This document shows, in pieces, positions 8,576 through 16,953 of a DNA stretch of 64,000 nucleotides. Made by a program: the position numbers and the translations under genes. The DNA comes from DTU015 sp012837895. Its GTDB lineage: Bacteria > Bacillota > Sulfobacillia > Fermentithermobacillales > Fermentithermobacillaceae. The notes beneath the pieces were generated by a model. It was not told the DNA's origin. It searched no databases and saw only the letters and a list, made by a program, of their open reading frames with translations. Location: positions 1-64,000 of the forward strand of contig JBMNKH010000003.1 of NCBI GenBank assembly GCA_050952085.1, written 5' to 3'. The number at the start of each line of letters is the position of its first letter. Position 1 is the stretch's first letter.

Positions 8576-9280
8576 ATGTTTGTTTTCAGGAAAGAATACC
8601 TCATAGGCGTGCTTCTGGCGGTTGTACTGTGGATAGGGGTCAGTCTTGATATTGTTGGTATGCACCAGCGCGAGATGTCACTGGCAGTCATGGCGCCTAT
8701 ATCCAGGGGAAGCGCTGACAAGTCCTGTGTAAGCCTTATGTTCAACGTGGATTGGGGCGAGGAATATATTCCTTCACTGCTTGATATCCTTGAGGAGCAC
8801 GGCGCGGCCGCTACGTTCTTCCCCACAGGCATCTGGGCAAAGGAAAACAGCGATCTCCTCAAACAGATTATTGCCAGAGGGCACGAAGTGGGCAATCACG
8901 GGGCTTCCCATGTCCACGTAGAGCGTTTGCCCAAGGAAGAGTTCCAGGCAGTCATCAAAGACGGCGAGCAGATGATACTTGAGGCCGCAGGCGTGGCTCC
9001 ATCAAAACTTTTTGCCCCTCCATACGGCGAATGGTCTAATTCCACAGTGGAGTACGCATTGGAAATCGGCTACCAGACTATCTTGTGGACTGTGGACACT
9101 GTGGACTGGCGGAGGCCTGCGCCTGAAACCATCTGGAAGCGGGCTCTCGCAGGCGCACAACCCGGGGCCTTGATTCTCATGCATCCAACTGAACCCACAG
9201 TTGAAGCCCTGCCGGAGATAATCGCCGGGCTCAAGGAAAAAGGTTTGACCCCAGTTACCGTTTCCGAACTCATGCATTGA
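8576..9280 (+). CDS. Polysaccharide deacetylase, membrane-anchored (sporulation type)
   Basis: A NodB-fold deacetylase acting outside the membrane on N-acetylated wall sugars. I start at ATG 8576 because it gives a short charged N-terminus and one hydrophobic segment (residues 8-25), a signal anchor; the frame is open further upstream but that sequence does not look like protein. Motif 1 is NVDWG (57-61) in place of TFDDG, as in the PdaB/YlxY-like sporulation branch. Motif 2 is H108 and H112 (NHGASH), and LFAPPYGEW and ILMHPT supply motifs 3-5. 234 residues. Its position after rsmE is unusual. The substrate is inferred from the family. Confidence 0.85.
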   Translation: MFVFRKEYLIGVLLAVVLWIGVSLDIVGMHQREMSLAVMAPISRGSADKSCVSLMFNVDWGEEYIPSLLDILEEHGAAATFFPTGIWAKENSDLLKQIIARGHEVGNHGASHVHVERLPKEEFQAVIKDGEQMILEAAGVAPSKLFAPPYGEWSNSTVEYALEIGYQTILWTVDTVDWRRPAPETIWKRALAGAQPGALILMHPTEPTVEALPEIIAGLKEKGLTPVTVSELMH

Positions 9281-9281
9281 T

Positions 9282-9310
9282 TTTCCACTAGTTCCCCCAG
9301 ACTGTATAAT
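9282..9310 (+). promoter_or_regulatory. Promoter of mtaB
   Basis: TTTCCA (9282-9287) and a perfect TATAAT (9305-9310) are separated by 17 bp, just after the deacetylase stop. The mtaB start lies 61 bases downstream of the -10. Confidence 0.55.
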
Positions 9311-9370
9311 GTGAAAGCAGAGTGTCTGACATGGCATTTTGGGTAAATTGTAAGGTGTGGGGGAAAACCA

Positions 9371-10699
9371 TTGGCGGAAACAAGAATCGGGTTCAAGACT
9401 TTCGGATGCAAGCTCAATCAGTATGATACCGATTTCTTGAAGCAAGCTTTCCATGATGCAGGCTTCAGTGCGCCCGGGCGCGGTCCCTTCGATTTGGTGG
9501 TGGTTAACACCTGTGCAGTTACAGCCAGGAGCGCCGCCAAGTGCAGGCAAGCTATTAGACAAGCAGCCAGATCAGGCGCCAAGGTGCTGGTGACCGGCTG
9601 TTATTCACAGGTGGCCCAGGACGAACTCAAGGACCTGCCTGGCGTTATAGCTATCACCGGTGTGCCTGACAGGGAGTCTTTGGCGGAGATTGCCAGGACA
9701 GCGCTTTCAACCGGGGAGACTGTTGTGGATGTAAGGCCTTACAGCAGCGGCGAGGTTTTCCAGGAAACGCCCGTACGGGAGCCAAGCCTCACCAGGGCGT
9801 TCTTGAAGATCCAAGAGGGATGCGACGATTATTGCACTTATTGCATAGTGCCTTATGCCAGGGGCCCGTCGCGGTCCAGGCCGCTTGATTCTATCATTGA
9901 AGAAGCAAGGGATCTCGTGGTAAAGGGCTACAAGGAAATAGTCCTGACCGGGACTCACATAGGCTTATACGGGAAGGACTTGTCTAAGCAGGATTCGACC
10001 GGACAGAACCTGGATGGCGATGACCTTGATTTGCCTGCTGTTGTCCGGAGACTAACCGGGATTGATGGCTTGCTCAGACTCAGGATAAGTTCTTTGGAGC
10101 CCCATGATGTGACTCCGGAACTGGTCCACTGCTTGAGGTTTCCCCAGGTATGCAACCACCTCCACCTGCCAGTCCAAAGCGGCAGCGACAGGGTGCTGGG
10201 GATGATGGGGCGCCGGTACGATGTAGCTACTTTCTTGGATATAGTGAGCCAGGTGAGGAGAGTGGCTCCTGACATTGGCCTTTCTGCAGACGTGATAGTC
10301 GGGTTTCCTGGCGAAACTGAGGAAGATTTTGAGAGCACGCTCGATGTCATCAGGAAAGCTAAGTTCTCAAGGCTACACGTGTTCAAGTTTTCCCCGAGAC
10401 CTGGTACTCTGGCGTTTGGATTTCCCGGAAAAGTGTCAGGGAAGGAAATGGAAAGGCGCAGCAAGGCGGTGATTGCCCTGGGTAAGGAACTATCCTTGGA
10501 CTTCCATCGTAAATTGATAGGCAGGGAAGTTGAGGCCCTGGTTGAAGACGACAGGGCCCGGGACGGAAGGCTCCAGGGAGTCACCAGGAATTACGTGAGA
10601 ACCTGGTTCGACGGGCACGACGAGCTCAAGGGACAAGTAATAGTCGTCCGGGCATACCAGGCTTCTCCTGAAGGGCTGTTATGCGAGCCGGTGATATAG
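9371..10699 (+). CDS. mtaB: tRNA t6A37 methylthiotransferase MtaB
   Basis: A radical SAM enzyme that adds a methylthio group to t6A at position 37 of ANN-decoding tRNAs. 442 residues. The N-terminal UPF0004 domain begins FKTFGCKLNQYD (C13), with further cysteines at NTCAV and GCYSQ. The radical SAM motif C151-x3-C155-x2-C158 is in EGCDDYCTYCIVPYARG, and the C-terminal TRAM-like region follows. FGCKLNQYD and PYARG place it with MtaB rather than MiaB. The last four codons (EPVI) are the first unit of the 12-bp repeat that follows. Confidence 0.95.
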   Translation: MAETRIGFKTFGCKLNQYDTDFLKQAFHDAGFSAPGRGPFDLVVVNTCAVTARSAAKCRQAIRQAARSGAKVLVTGCYSQVAQDELKDLPGVIAITGVPDRESLAEIARTALSTGETVVDVRPYSSGEVFQETPVREPSLTRAFLKIQEGCDDYCTYCIVPYARGPSRSRPLDSIIEEARDLVVKGYKEIVLTGTHIGLYGKDLSKQDSTGQNLDGDDLDLPAVVRRLTGIDGLLRLRISSLEPHDVTPELVHCLRFPQVCNHLHLPVQSGSDRVLGMMGRRYDVATFLDIVSQVRRVAPDIGLSADVIVGFPGETEEDFESTLDVIRKAKFSRLHVFKFSPRPGTLAFGFPGKVSGKEMERRSKAVIALGKELSLDFHRKLIGREVEALVEDDRARDGRLQGVTRNYVRTWFDGHDELKGQVIVVRAYQASPEGLLCEPVI

Positions 10700-10771
10700 C
10701 CAGTGACGTAGCGGGCGACATAGGCAGTGACCCAGCCAGTCACATAGTCGGTGATGTAGACGGTGATAGCA
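10688..10771 (+). repeat. Degenerate 12-bp tandem repeat starting in mtaB
   Basis: Seven successive 12-mers begin at 10688, 10700, 10712, 10724, 10736, 10748 and 10760. The first is CCGGTGATATAG, the end of mtaB; the next are CCAGTGACGTAG, CGGGCGACATAG, GCAGTGACCCAG, CCAGTCACATAG and TCGGTGATGTAG. The shared core is xGTGAxxTAG. The array appears to have grown from the mtaB stop region. The minus strand reads a pseudo-peptide of 4-residue period, not taken as a gene. Confidence 0.75.
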
Positions 10772-10861
10772 GCGGCATCCAGTGGATGGCACCTGACCAA
10801 ATTCCGGAGCCGGATCCCTGGCCGATGTAGAAGGTGATATACAGCGGCATCCAGTGGATGG
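10753..10861 (+). repeat. Direct repeat pair (about 37 bp) before ddl
   Basis: Two near-identical copies at 10753-10789 and 10824-10861: GATGTAGA, one variable base, GGTGATA, then CAGCGGCATCCAGTGGATGG. The start-to-start distance is 71 bp. The first copy overlaps the end of the 12-bp array. No protein is encoded. Confidence 0.8.
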
Positions 10862-10937
10862 ACAGTCGATAGGCGTCTAGTAGACATCGAATAGACTTTG
10901 AACAGACTCTGAAGAGAACGGATAGTGAGGTTTTGTG

Positions 10938-12125
10938 ATGCGGGTAGCGGTTTTGTTCGGTGGGAGATCAGGCGAGCATGAAGTCTCGGTCATGTCGGCA
11001 AGGTCGCTTTTCGGGGCACTGGTAGAGGGCGGATTTGATGTTGTTTGTGTGGGGATAACCAGGGAAGGGCACTGGGTGTTCATTGAGGAAGCTGTGGGTT
11101 TCTTTGATAAGAGTTCCCTTGAAGAGGGGTACGGAGAAGTCACTGTTGGCCTGGGGCCTTCATGCTATATCCTGCCTGACCCATTGAGGCCGGGCATTTG
11201 GGTTAACGGCACCAATGTGTATGAGTTGTCTGATAGTCCGGAAGGGCCGGGAGCTGCACGGGGCCAACGTACCTCCGGAGGCGCCCGGATAGACGTAGAT
11301 GTTGTATTTCCGGTGCTTCATGGAACTTTTGGCGAAGATGGGACAGTGCAGGGGCTTCTGGAACTGGCCGGCATCCCGTTTGTGGGTTCGGGCACTCTTG
11401 CTTCTGCCATCTGCATGGATAAGGATACGACCAAGATGGTGCTTTCCAAGCATGAGATTCCCATTGTGCCGGCGATTACTGTGGAGCGGTGGAAGTGGCA
11501 AAGCCAGAGGGATGAGGTGCTTGAGGAGATTTGCGCACATGCTGCTTTTCCGGTGTTTGTAAAGCCTTCAGCTTCCGGCTCAAGCTTGGGGGTATCCAAG
11601 GTCAAAGACAGAAACGGCCTGCCTGGTGCCATTGATAATGCCTTCCTTTATGATCTTAAAGCTCTGATTGAACCTTCCCAGGAAGGCGCGTTGGAGATTG
11701 AATGCAGCGTTCTGGGCAATGAGAGGCCGGCGGCGTCGGTTCCTGGTCAAATCATTCCTTCGAGAGAGTTTTACGACTACGAAGCCAAGTACCTGGACAG
11801 GTCGACTAGATTGGTTGTGCCTGCTCCGCTTGAGGATTCCCTCGCAGATCGGGTGAAGGCGGTTGCTATTGACGCTTTCAGGGCCGCAGGCTGCAGCGGT
11901 TTAGCAAGGATTGATTTCTTTGTTTATCCTGACACAGGCGAGTTGTATGTCAATGAGATCAACACACTTCCTGGCTTTACGGAAGTGAGTATGTATCCGA
12001 AACTCTGGGAAGCGTCTGGCTTGCCCTACTCTGAGCTTGTAGAGCGCCTGGTTGAGCTCGCCTTGGAGCGGAAGAGCACTAGTTACAGGCATGTTAAGCG
12101 TGTGGGTGCTTCCGGTGATGCGTGA
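10938..12125 (+). CDS. ddl: D-alanine--D-alanine ligase
   Basis: An ATP-grasp ligase that makes the D-Ala-D-Ala dipeptide for peptidoglycan. 395 residues. N-terminal FGGRSGEHEVSVMSARS; FPVLHGTFGEDGTVQG; the ATP-grasp lysine region VFVKPSASGSSLGVSKV; and metal ligands in ARIDFF and NEINTLPGFTEVSMYP. It is longer than typical because of a Gly/Arg-rich insertion at about residues 100-115. ATG at 10938 is preferred over GTG 10935 on spacing from AGTGAGG. A HIT-family gene is often found between mtaB and rpsU in relatives; here ddl and a repeat array occupy that place. Confidence 0.94.
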   Translation: MRVAVLFGGRSGEHEVSVMSARSLFGALVEGGFDVVCVGITREGHWVFIEEAVGFFDKSSLEEGYGEVTVGLGPSCYILPDPLRPGIWVNGTNVYELSDSPEGPGAARGQRTSGGARIDVDVVFPVLHGTFGEDGTVQGLLELAGIPFVGSGTLASAICMDKDTTKMVLSKHEIPIVPAITVERWKWQSQRDEVLEEICAHAAFPVFVKPSASGSSLGVSKVKDRNGLPGAIDNAFLYDLKALIEPSQEGALEIECSVLGNERPAASVPGQIIPSREFYDYEAKYLDRSTRLVVPAPLEDSLADRVKAVAIDAFRAAGCSGLARIDFFVYPDTGELYVNEINTLPGFTEVSMYPKLWEASGLPYSELVERLVELALERKSTSYRHVKRVGASGDA

Positions 12126-12162
12126 TTAGCTAGAGCCAGCCTTGATTAGCTAGAGCCAGTCT
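12123..12162 (+). repeat. Two 20-bp direct repeats at the ddl stop
   Basis: TGATTAGCTAGAGCCAGCCT at 12123 and the same with one change at 12143, in perfect tandem. The first copy contains the ddl stop codon. They precede the 53-bp palindrome array by about 30 bases. Confidence 0.8.
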
Positions 12163-12191
12163 TGTAGCTGAAGCAAATGTCTGTTGCCATT

Positions 12192-13099
12192 GGCGCACGT
12201 AGTGCACCATTTGAATGTCTGACTTTGAGGACTTGGTGCACCTAGTGCGCCATTTCGCAGCGATCCTTCGTGGATTCACGGCTCATTGGTGCACGTGGTG
12301 CACCGTTTTGGAGGATTCCAAGCCGAAAACGACTTTGATTGGTGCACGTGATGCACCATTTTGGGAGCTCCTTGGCCGAAATCGGCGCTGATTGGTGCAC
12401 GTGGTGCACCATTTTGGGAGCTCCTTGGCCCGAAACGGCGCTGAATGGTGCACGTGATGCACCATTTTGGGAGCTCCTTGGCCCGAAACGGCGCTGAATG
12501 GTGCACGTGATGCACCATTTTGCGAACTTCCTAGCCGAAAACGACCTTGATTGGTGCACGTGGTGCACCATTTTGGGAGCTCCTTGGCCGAAATCGGCGC
12601 TGATTGGCGCATGTGGTGCACCATTTTGCGAACTTCCTAGCCGAAAACGACCTTGATTGGTGCACGTGGTGCACCATTCTGTGAGCTCCCTGGCTGAAAT
12701 CGGCGCTGAATGGCGCACGTGGTGCACCGTTTTGGAGGATTCCAAGCCGAAAACGACTTTGATTGGTGCACGTGATGCACCATTTTGGGAGCTCCTTGGC
12801 CGGAATCGGCGCTGAATGGTGCACGTGATGCACCATTTTGCGAACTTCCTAGCCGAAAACGACCTTGATTGGTGCACGTGGTGCACCATTTTGGGAGCTC
12901 CTTGGCCGAAATCGGCGCTGATTGGCGCATGTGGTGCACCATTTTGCGAACTTCCTAGCCGAAAACGACCTTGATTGGTGCACGTGGTGCACCATTCTGT
13001 GAGCTCCCTGGCTGAAATCGGCGCTGAATGGCGCACGTGGTGCACCATTTTGGAGGATTCCAAGCCGAAAACGACCTTGATTGGTGCATGTGGCGCACC
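12192..13099 (+). repeat. 53-bp phased palindrome array, locus 1
   Basis: Eighteen copies of an imperfect palindrome with arms AATGGTGCAC and GTGCACCATT around a 3-bp centre, usually GTG. The GG of the core sits at 12192 and 12235, then at exact 53-bp steps from 12288 to 13083 (16 copies). The first step is 43 bp, one helical turn short. The intervening DNA falls into three classes: A (GGGAGCTCCTTGGCC core), B (GCGAACTTCCTAGCC) and C (GGAGGATTCCAAGCC). Their order is C A A A B A B A C A B A B A C, so the block B A B A C is duplicated at a 318-bp offset. No protein gene is inferred. It is flanked by ddl and rpsU. The function is unknown. Confidence 0.93.
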
Positions 13100-13167
13100 A
13101 CTCCTGCTGTAACTCCCCGCCAGCATGACGGACCACTGCCTTTACCCGCACCTTGCTGTGACACAAG

Positions 13168-13197
13168 TTGACCGTTCCAGAACAAGTGGTGTACAAT
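13168..13197 (+). promoter_or_regulatory. Promoter of rpsU
   Basis: TTGACC (13168-13173) and TACAAT (13192-13197), with 18-bp spacing, lie just after the repeat array and 90 bases before the rpsU start. Confidence 0.65.
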
Positions 13198-13286
13198 TCT
13201 TAAGGTTACCGCAGCAGGTGGCAATCCTGAAATTGAGGCCTCCTGACTGTAGTGAGGGAAAAATGCGGCGGAGGGAGGGATCACGT

Positions 13287-13481
13287 TTGCCGGAAATCAG
13301 GGTTGGTAAAGACGAGTCCTTTGATAGGGCCCTGCGCCGCTTTAAGCGGGAATGCCAGCGTTCAGGCATCCTACGTGACTTGCGTAAGCGTGAGCACTAT
13401 GAGAGCCCAAGCGTAAAGCGTAAGAAGAAGGCTGAGGCTGCCCGTGCACGCAGGAACCGACGCCGTCGTCGGGACTACTAA
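13287..13481 (+). CDS. rpsU: 30S ribosomal protein bS21
   Basis: A small-subunit protein near the anti-Shine-Dalgarno region of 16S rRNA, used in initiation. 64 residues: PEIRVGKDESFDRALRRFKR, then KREHYESPSVKRKKKAEAARAR and an Arg-rich tail. TTG at 13287 is chosen because it follows GAGGGAGGG by six bases and gives the family's normal N-terminus; an in-frame ATG at 13263 would add eight atypical residues. yqfC follows, as in other Bacillota, but 787 bp away. Confidence 0.95.
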   Translation: MPEIRVGKDESFDRALRRFKRECQRSGILRDLRKREHYESPSVKRKKKAEAARARRNRRRRRDY

Positions 13482-13582
13482 GATTCTGCAGCGTTCCTGT
13501 AAGCACTTAAGGAATACTCAACACCCTTGTTCTTGCTGCGCCGGAACGCTTGTGCGGACACAGCTGATAACAGAGAAAAAGG

Positions 13583-13606
13583 AAAGCCCGGTTCCCGGGC
13601 TTTTTC
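13583..13606 (+). terminator. Rho-independent terminator after rpsU
   Basis: AGCCCGG (13585-13591), a 3-base loop, CCGGGCT (13595-13601), then TTTT. A compact GC stem with a T-run. Confidence 0.9.
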
Positions 13607-14004
13607 ATTTATGGGTGAATTAGTGAGCTACCTCTACCTATTAATGAAATAATAAGCAGCTGCTTATTCGATGTCGTTCCGATTATTCTTAGTGCAGGAG
13701 AACATATGGAGCCACGGCTTTAACCTCCCGAGACTCCCAAAGCAAAATGGAAGGGACCCCGAAGACTGCCCATATGAGCAAAGAGGCTAGCGGCGAGACT
13801 AGCGCTCGGGCTAGCGACCAGGCTCTTGAACCTCCTCAAACGTCCCCAGCCATGGGAAATAGACCAGCCATGTAAAGCAGATATGATGGCCAGATCCAAG
13901 CGATCAGTCTGAGCCTCTTCAAACATCCCCACCCATGTAAAGTGCGAGAGAGTTCACTCATAGACTATTTTGTAGCGGTATATCCGGATTCGAACTACCA
14001 AAGC
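13607..14004. other. Non-coding stretch before the 26-bp array
   Basis: No gene is supported. A diverged direct repeat is visible: a CTTGAACCTCCTCAAACGTC segment near 13826 and a related CTGAGCCTCTTCAAACATCC segment near 13911, each followed by CCCAxCCATG. Several GCTAGCG-type short repeats lie at 13780-13815. Confidence 0.5.
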
Positions 14005-14264
14005 GCCAACATTTGGCACAGTGCGAACGAGCCGACATCTAGCACAGTGCGAGTGAGCCAACATTTGGCACAGTGTGAGCGAGCCGACATCTAGCACAGT
14101 GCGAACGAGTCGACATCCAGCACAGTGCGAGTGAGCCAACATTTGGCACAGTGCGAGCGAGTCCACATCTAGCACAGTGGGAGCGAGCCGACATCTAGCA
14201 CAGTACGAGTGAGTCAACATCTGGGACAGGGCGACTGACATCAACATCTAGCACAGGGAGAGTC
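14005..14264 (+). repeat. 26-bp tandem repeat array abutting yqfC
   Basis: Ten units start at 14005, 14031, 14057, 14083, 14109, 14135, 14161, 14187, 14213 and about 14240. Two sub-types are intermixed: one with GACATCTAGCACAGTGCG and one with AACATTTGGCACAGTGCG. Each unit holds a small palindrome, GCACAGTGC. The last unit ends five bases before the yqfC start codon, so the array occupies the whole 5' region where a promoter would be expected. No -35/-10 pair is clear. Confidence 0.9.
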
Positions 14265-14268
14265 AGCA

Positions 14269-14541
14269 ATGCGCAGGAAATTCAGGATGGAGCTTTCAGA
14301 GATTCTTGAACTGCCCATGGATATTAGTTTGGACCTTCCCCGGGTAGTCATCGTAGGAGACCTGGGCGTACTCATATCAAACCACAGGGGGCTCATGCAG
14401 TATTCGCCTGACCGGATCGTCGTAGGCGTAGGGGCAGGCCAAATCACCATATCAGGGGACAACCTGGAAATCGAGGAAGTCGGTAAGGAGCAAATGGCGG
14501 TACGAGGCATTATCAAGTTCGTAGAAATGAACACCGCTTAG
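14269..14541 (+). CDS. yqfC: Sporulation protein YqfC
   Basis: A 90-residue conserved protein of spore formers; in B. subtilis yqfC is transcribed by sigma-E in the mother cell and its molecular role is unknown. It carries the LDLPRVVIVGDLGVLISNHRG motif typical of the family and a beta-rich C-terminus, with no signal peptide. ATG start behind GGGAGAG inside the last 26-bp repeat unit. It is followed by yqfD after 213 bp. Confidence 0.9.
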   Translation: MRRKFRMELSEILELPMDISLDLPRVVIVGDLGVLISNHRGLMQYSPDRIVVGVGAGQITISGDNLEIEEVGKEQMAVRGIIKFVEMNTA

Positions 14542-14754
14542 CCGTAGGCATACGTTCAAAATGCCGGCTAGGCACTGGCCCTGGGAGTAACACGCACGAC
14601 CTTGGGGCAAGTAGCGGCCGCATAGGTCCTGTAAGCAACACGGTTAGCCGATGGACTCATCCAGGCCAAACGAACAAGGGCCGGCTGAGGTGACCAAGCC
14701 GGCAGAGGCAGCCAAGCAGGTAAACACCACAAACCCGAGAGAGGCGGGGCAAGT

Positions 14755-15927
14755 TTGACTCTTCGAAGGCTGATAGGATATGTACTGGGCAGCGTGCGAG
14801 TGCAGGTCAGGGGCAAGCACCCGGAGCGCCTGGTCAACCTGTGTGTCTGTTCAGGTTTCCCCATCTGGGACATCGCGCTCATAGACAACAACCTCTATTT
14901 CTCCACCACCCTCGCCAAGTACAGGGAAATCCGGCCCCTGGCCCGCAAGGCGATGTGCGCTCCTAGGATAGTGAAACGCATCGGAATCCCCTTCACCATA
15001 GGGAAAGTAAGGCGACGGCCTGTGTTCATCGTTGTCAGCACTATCCTCCTTATCGTGCTGTTCTGGCTGTCGGGCTCGGTGTGGGCCATCTCTGTAAAAG
15101 GCAATACCAAAGTATCACGGGGCGATATCCTCCAGGTGGCATCTGATAACGGGCTGAAGATAGGGGCCAGGAAAAGCCATATTTCCACCCACAGCCTCCA
15201 ACAGGCCATAGCCATTGCATTTCCCGAGATCTCGTGGGTGTATGTGAGGTTTCAAGGAACCCTGGCGGTAATAGAAATCGTAGAGAAAGTAAGGCCTGAT
15301 GTGCCCGGCCCGGGTGACATTGTCGCAAAGAAGGACGGGATAGTAGAATCAGTACTCGTGTTGTCAGGTGTGCCTGTGGTGCAGCCTGGGGAAACTGTTA
15401 AGAAGGGCGACCTGCTGATAGCAGGTGTTACCTCAGGGGGGATCCAAGGGGCAAGAGGCAGTGTCACGGCGAAGACCTGGTATGAGGTGATCGCTGAAGA
15501 GCCCTTGTCCAGGTTGGAGCGGGTTAGGACCAGCAGGAAGAAAGAAGTCAAGGTGGCCAGGATAGGGGACAATGAATTCCTTTTGTTTCCATTGGGCACA
15601 ATGTTTGAGTGGTACGAAATAGAAGAATATCCAATTAAGGTATTTGGAAAAGGTGATGTAGCGTCTGCGGTCGAATTATTCACAAGGGTGTTTTTTGAAG
15701 TACAATGGAAGTGGACAGAAGTTTCCATAGAAGAAGCGGTTGCTCGGGCTCAGGCAAGAGGAAAACGAGCCATTGAGGACCGGTTGCCTTCTACGGCAAA
15801 ACTGATAGACTTTACCTATGAAACATCAGGCGATGCAGAATCAGTGCTGGTGAGGGTTGTGGCCAGCACCATAGAGGAAATCGGAGAACTTGCGCCCTGG
15901 CTAGGCGATATAAACGGAGGTTGGTAG
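14755..15927 (+). CDS. yqfD: Sporulation protein YqfD
   Basis: A 390-residue membrane protein needed late in sporulation, mother-cell specific in B. subtilis. The N-terminal 80 residues are cytoplasmic and basic. One strong membrane segment lies at about 83-101 (VFIVVSTILLIVLFWLSG). The external part contains a POTRA-like motif, ISVKGNTKVSRGDIL, and EISWVYVRFQGTLAVIEIVE, the latter as in FtsQ/YqfD proteins. TTG start behind GAGAGGCGGGG. phoH follows directly, six bases after the stop. Confidence 0.9.
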   Translation: MTLRRLIGYVLGSVRVQVRGKHPERLVNLCVCSGFPIWDIALIDNNLYFSTTLAKYREIRPLARKAMCAPRIVKRIGIPFTIGKVRRRPVFIVVSTILLIVLFWLSGSVWAISVKGNTKVSRGDILQVASDNGLKIGARKSHISTHSLQQAIAIAFPEISWVYVRFQGTLAVIEIVEKVRPDVPGPGDIVAKKDGIVESVLVLSGVPVVQPGETVKKGDLLIAGVTSGGIQGARGSVTAKTWYEVIAEEPLSRLERVRTSRKKEVKVARIGDNEFLLFPLGTMFEWYEIEEYPIKVFGKGDVASAVELFTRVFFEVQWKWTEVSIEEAVARAQARGKRAIEDRLPSTAKLIDFTYETSGDAESVLVRVVASTIEEIGELAPWLGDINGGW

Positions 15928-15933
15928 TTAGAG

Positions 15934-16953
15934 TTGCCATCTCAAGATCAGGTGATATTTGAACTATCCAGTAACGCAGAAGCATTCAACCTGTTTGGTT
16001 CCTATGACGAAAACCTTGCTCTCCTTGAGGATGCGCTTGACGTGAAACTTGTCGCCCGCGGGAACAGCATAACGGTATCAGGCCCGAGTGACAAAGTTTC
16101 CGATGCCCAGAAAGTATTGGAGCACTTGGTGGGCAGGGCAAGGACAGGCCATAAAGTGACTGCCCAGGATGTGCGTTATGCCGTAAGGTCAGTCAGGGAA
16201 GGAAATGTCTTGAAAGACTACAACGACGTTATTATAGTCACGCACCGGGGTAAGACCATTGGGCCAAGGACGCCGGGCCAGAAACAATATGTTGATGCAA
16301 TCAGGCGCAACGCATTGGTATTCGGGGTCGGGCCGGCAGGTACAGGCAAGACATACCTTGCAGTAGCTATGGCTCTGGCTGCATTCAAGCGGCGTGAAGT
16401 GGACAGGATTATCCTTACCAGGCCGGCAGTTGAAGCAGGTGAGAAACTGGGGTTCCTGCCTGGAGACATACAGGAAAAAGTCAACCCTTACCTGAGGCCT
16501 GTGTACGATGCCTGCTTTGATATCCTTGGGCTGGACACGTTTGAGAGACACATGCAGCGGGGCCTTATCGAAGTAGCCCCCCTCGCCTACATGAGAGGCC
16601 GTACCCTGGAATCTGCCTTCGTTATTCTTGACGAAGCCCAGAACACAACGCCTGAGCAGATGAAGATGTTTCTCACCAGGCTAGGGATGAACTCGAAGGC
16701 AGTGGTAAACGGCGATATTACGCAGATAGACCTGCCCAAGGGAGTGTACTCAGGGCTCGACCAGGTCAGGGCTGTATTGGCGGGCGTCCCAGGTATAGAG
16801 ATGGTTTACCTGACAGATAGAGATGTAGTCCGGCACGAACTTGTGTCCAGGATAATACGGGCTTATGATAACTTCGACGAAGAAGCTTGGAAAGAGGAGA
16901 AATCCAGTGTTTCGAAAAACGGAGAAACCCGGAAAGCCCAACAACAGCATTAA
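15934..16953 (+). CDS. phoH: PhoH-like ATPase
   Basis: A cytosolic P-loop protein, related to the C-terminal part of superfamily I helicases, with links to RNA metabolism (it commonly neighbours ybeY). 339 residues: an N-terminal KH-like segment (1-95), Walker A GPAGTGKT at about 133-140, Walker B VILDEAQN, and a GDITQIDLP motif. TTG start six bases after yqfD. Its end overlaps the next gene. Confidence 0.94.
   Translation: MPSQDQVIFELSSNAEAFNLFGSYDENLALLEDALDVKLVARGNSITVSGPSDKVSDAQKVLEHLVGRARTGHKVTAQDVRYAVRSVREGNVLKDYNDVIIVTHRGKTIGPRTPGQKQYVDAIRRNALVFGVGPAGTGKTYLAVAMALAAFKRREVDRIILTRPAVEAGEKLGFLPGDIQEKVNPYLRPVYDACFDILGLDTFERHMQRGLIEVAPLAYMRGRTLESAFVILDEAQNTTPEQMKMFLTRLGMNSKAVVNGDITQIDLPKGVYSGLDQVRAVLAGVPGIEMVYLTDRDVVRHELVSRIIRAYDNFDEEAWKEEKSSVSKNGETRKAQQQH

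Noticed and set aside
10591..10887. A minus-strand frame with a YVTGWVTAYVARYVTG-type repeat.
   Set aside because: A reflection of the 12-bp repeat (12 is a multiple of 3) overlapping mtaB; no start site.
12242..13126. A 294-codon minus-strand open frame and several shorter ones across array 1 with repeats like MVHHVHQS and WCTTCTNQ.
   Set aside because: 53 is not a multiple of 3, so the same DNA is read in three frames in turn; the frames have no ribosome binding site, and the second array, with the same period, has stops. The conserved feature is the palindrome spacing, not the peptide.
13720..14247. Minus-strand frames of 70 and 97 codons in the yqfC upstream region.
   Set aside because: The second is a shadow of the 26-bp array; neither has a ribosome binding site or a recognisable motif.
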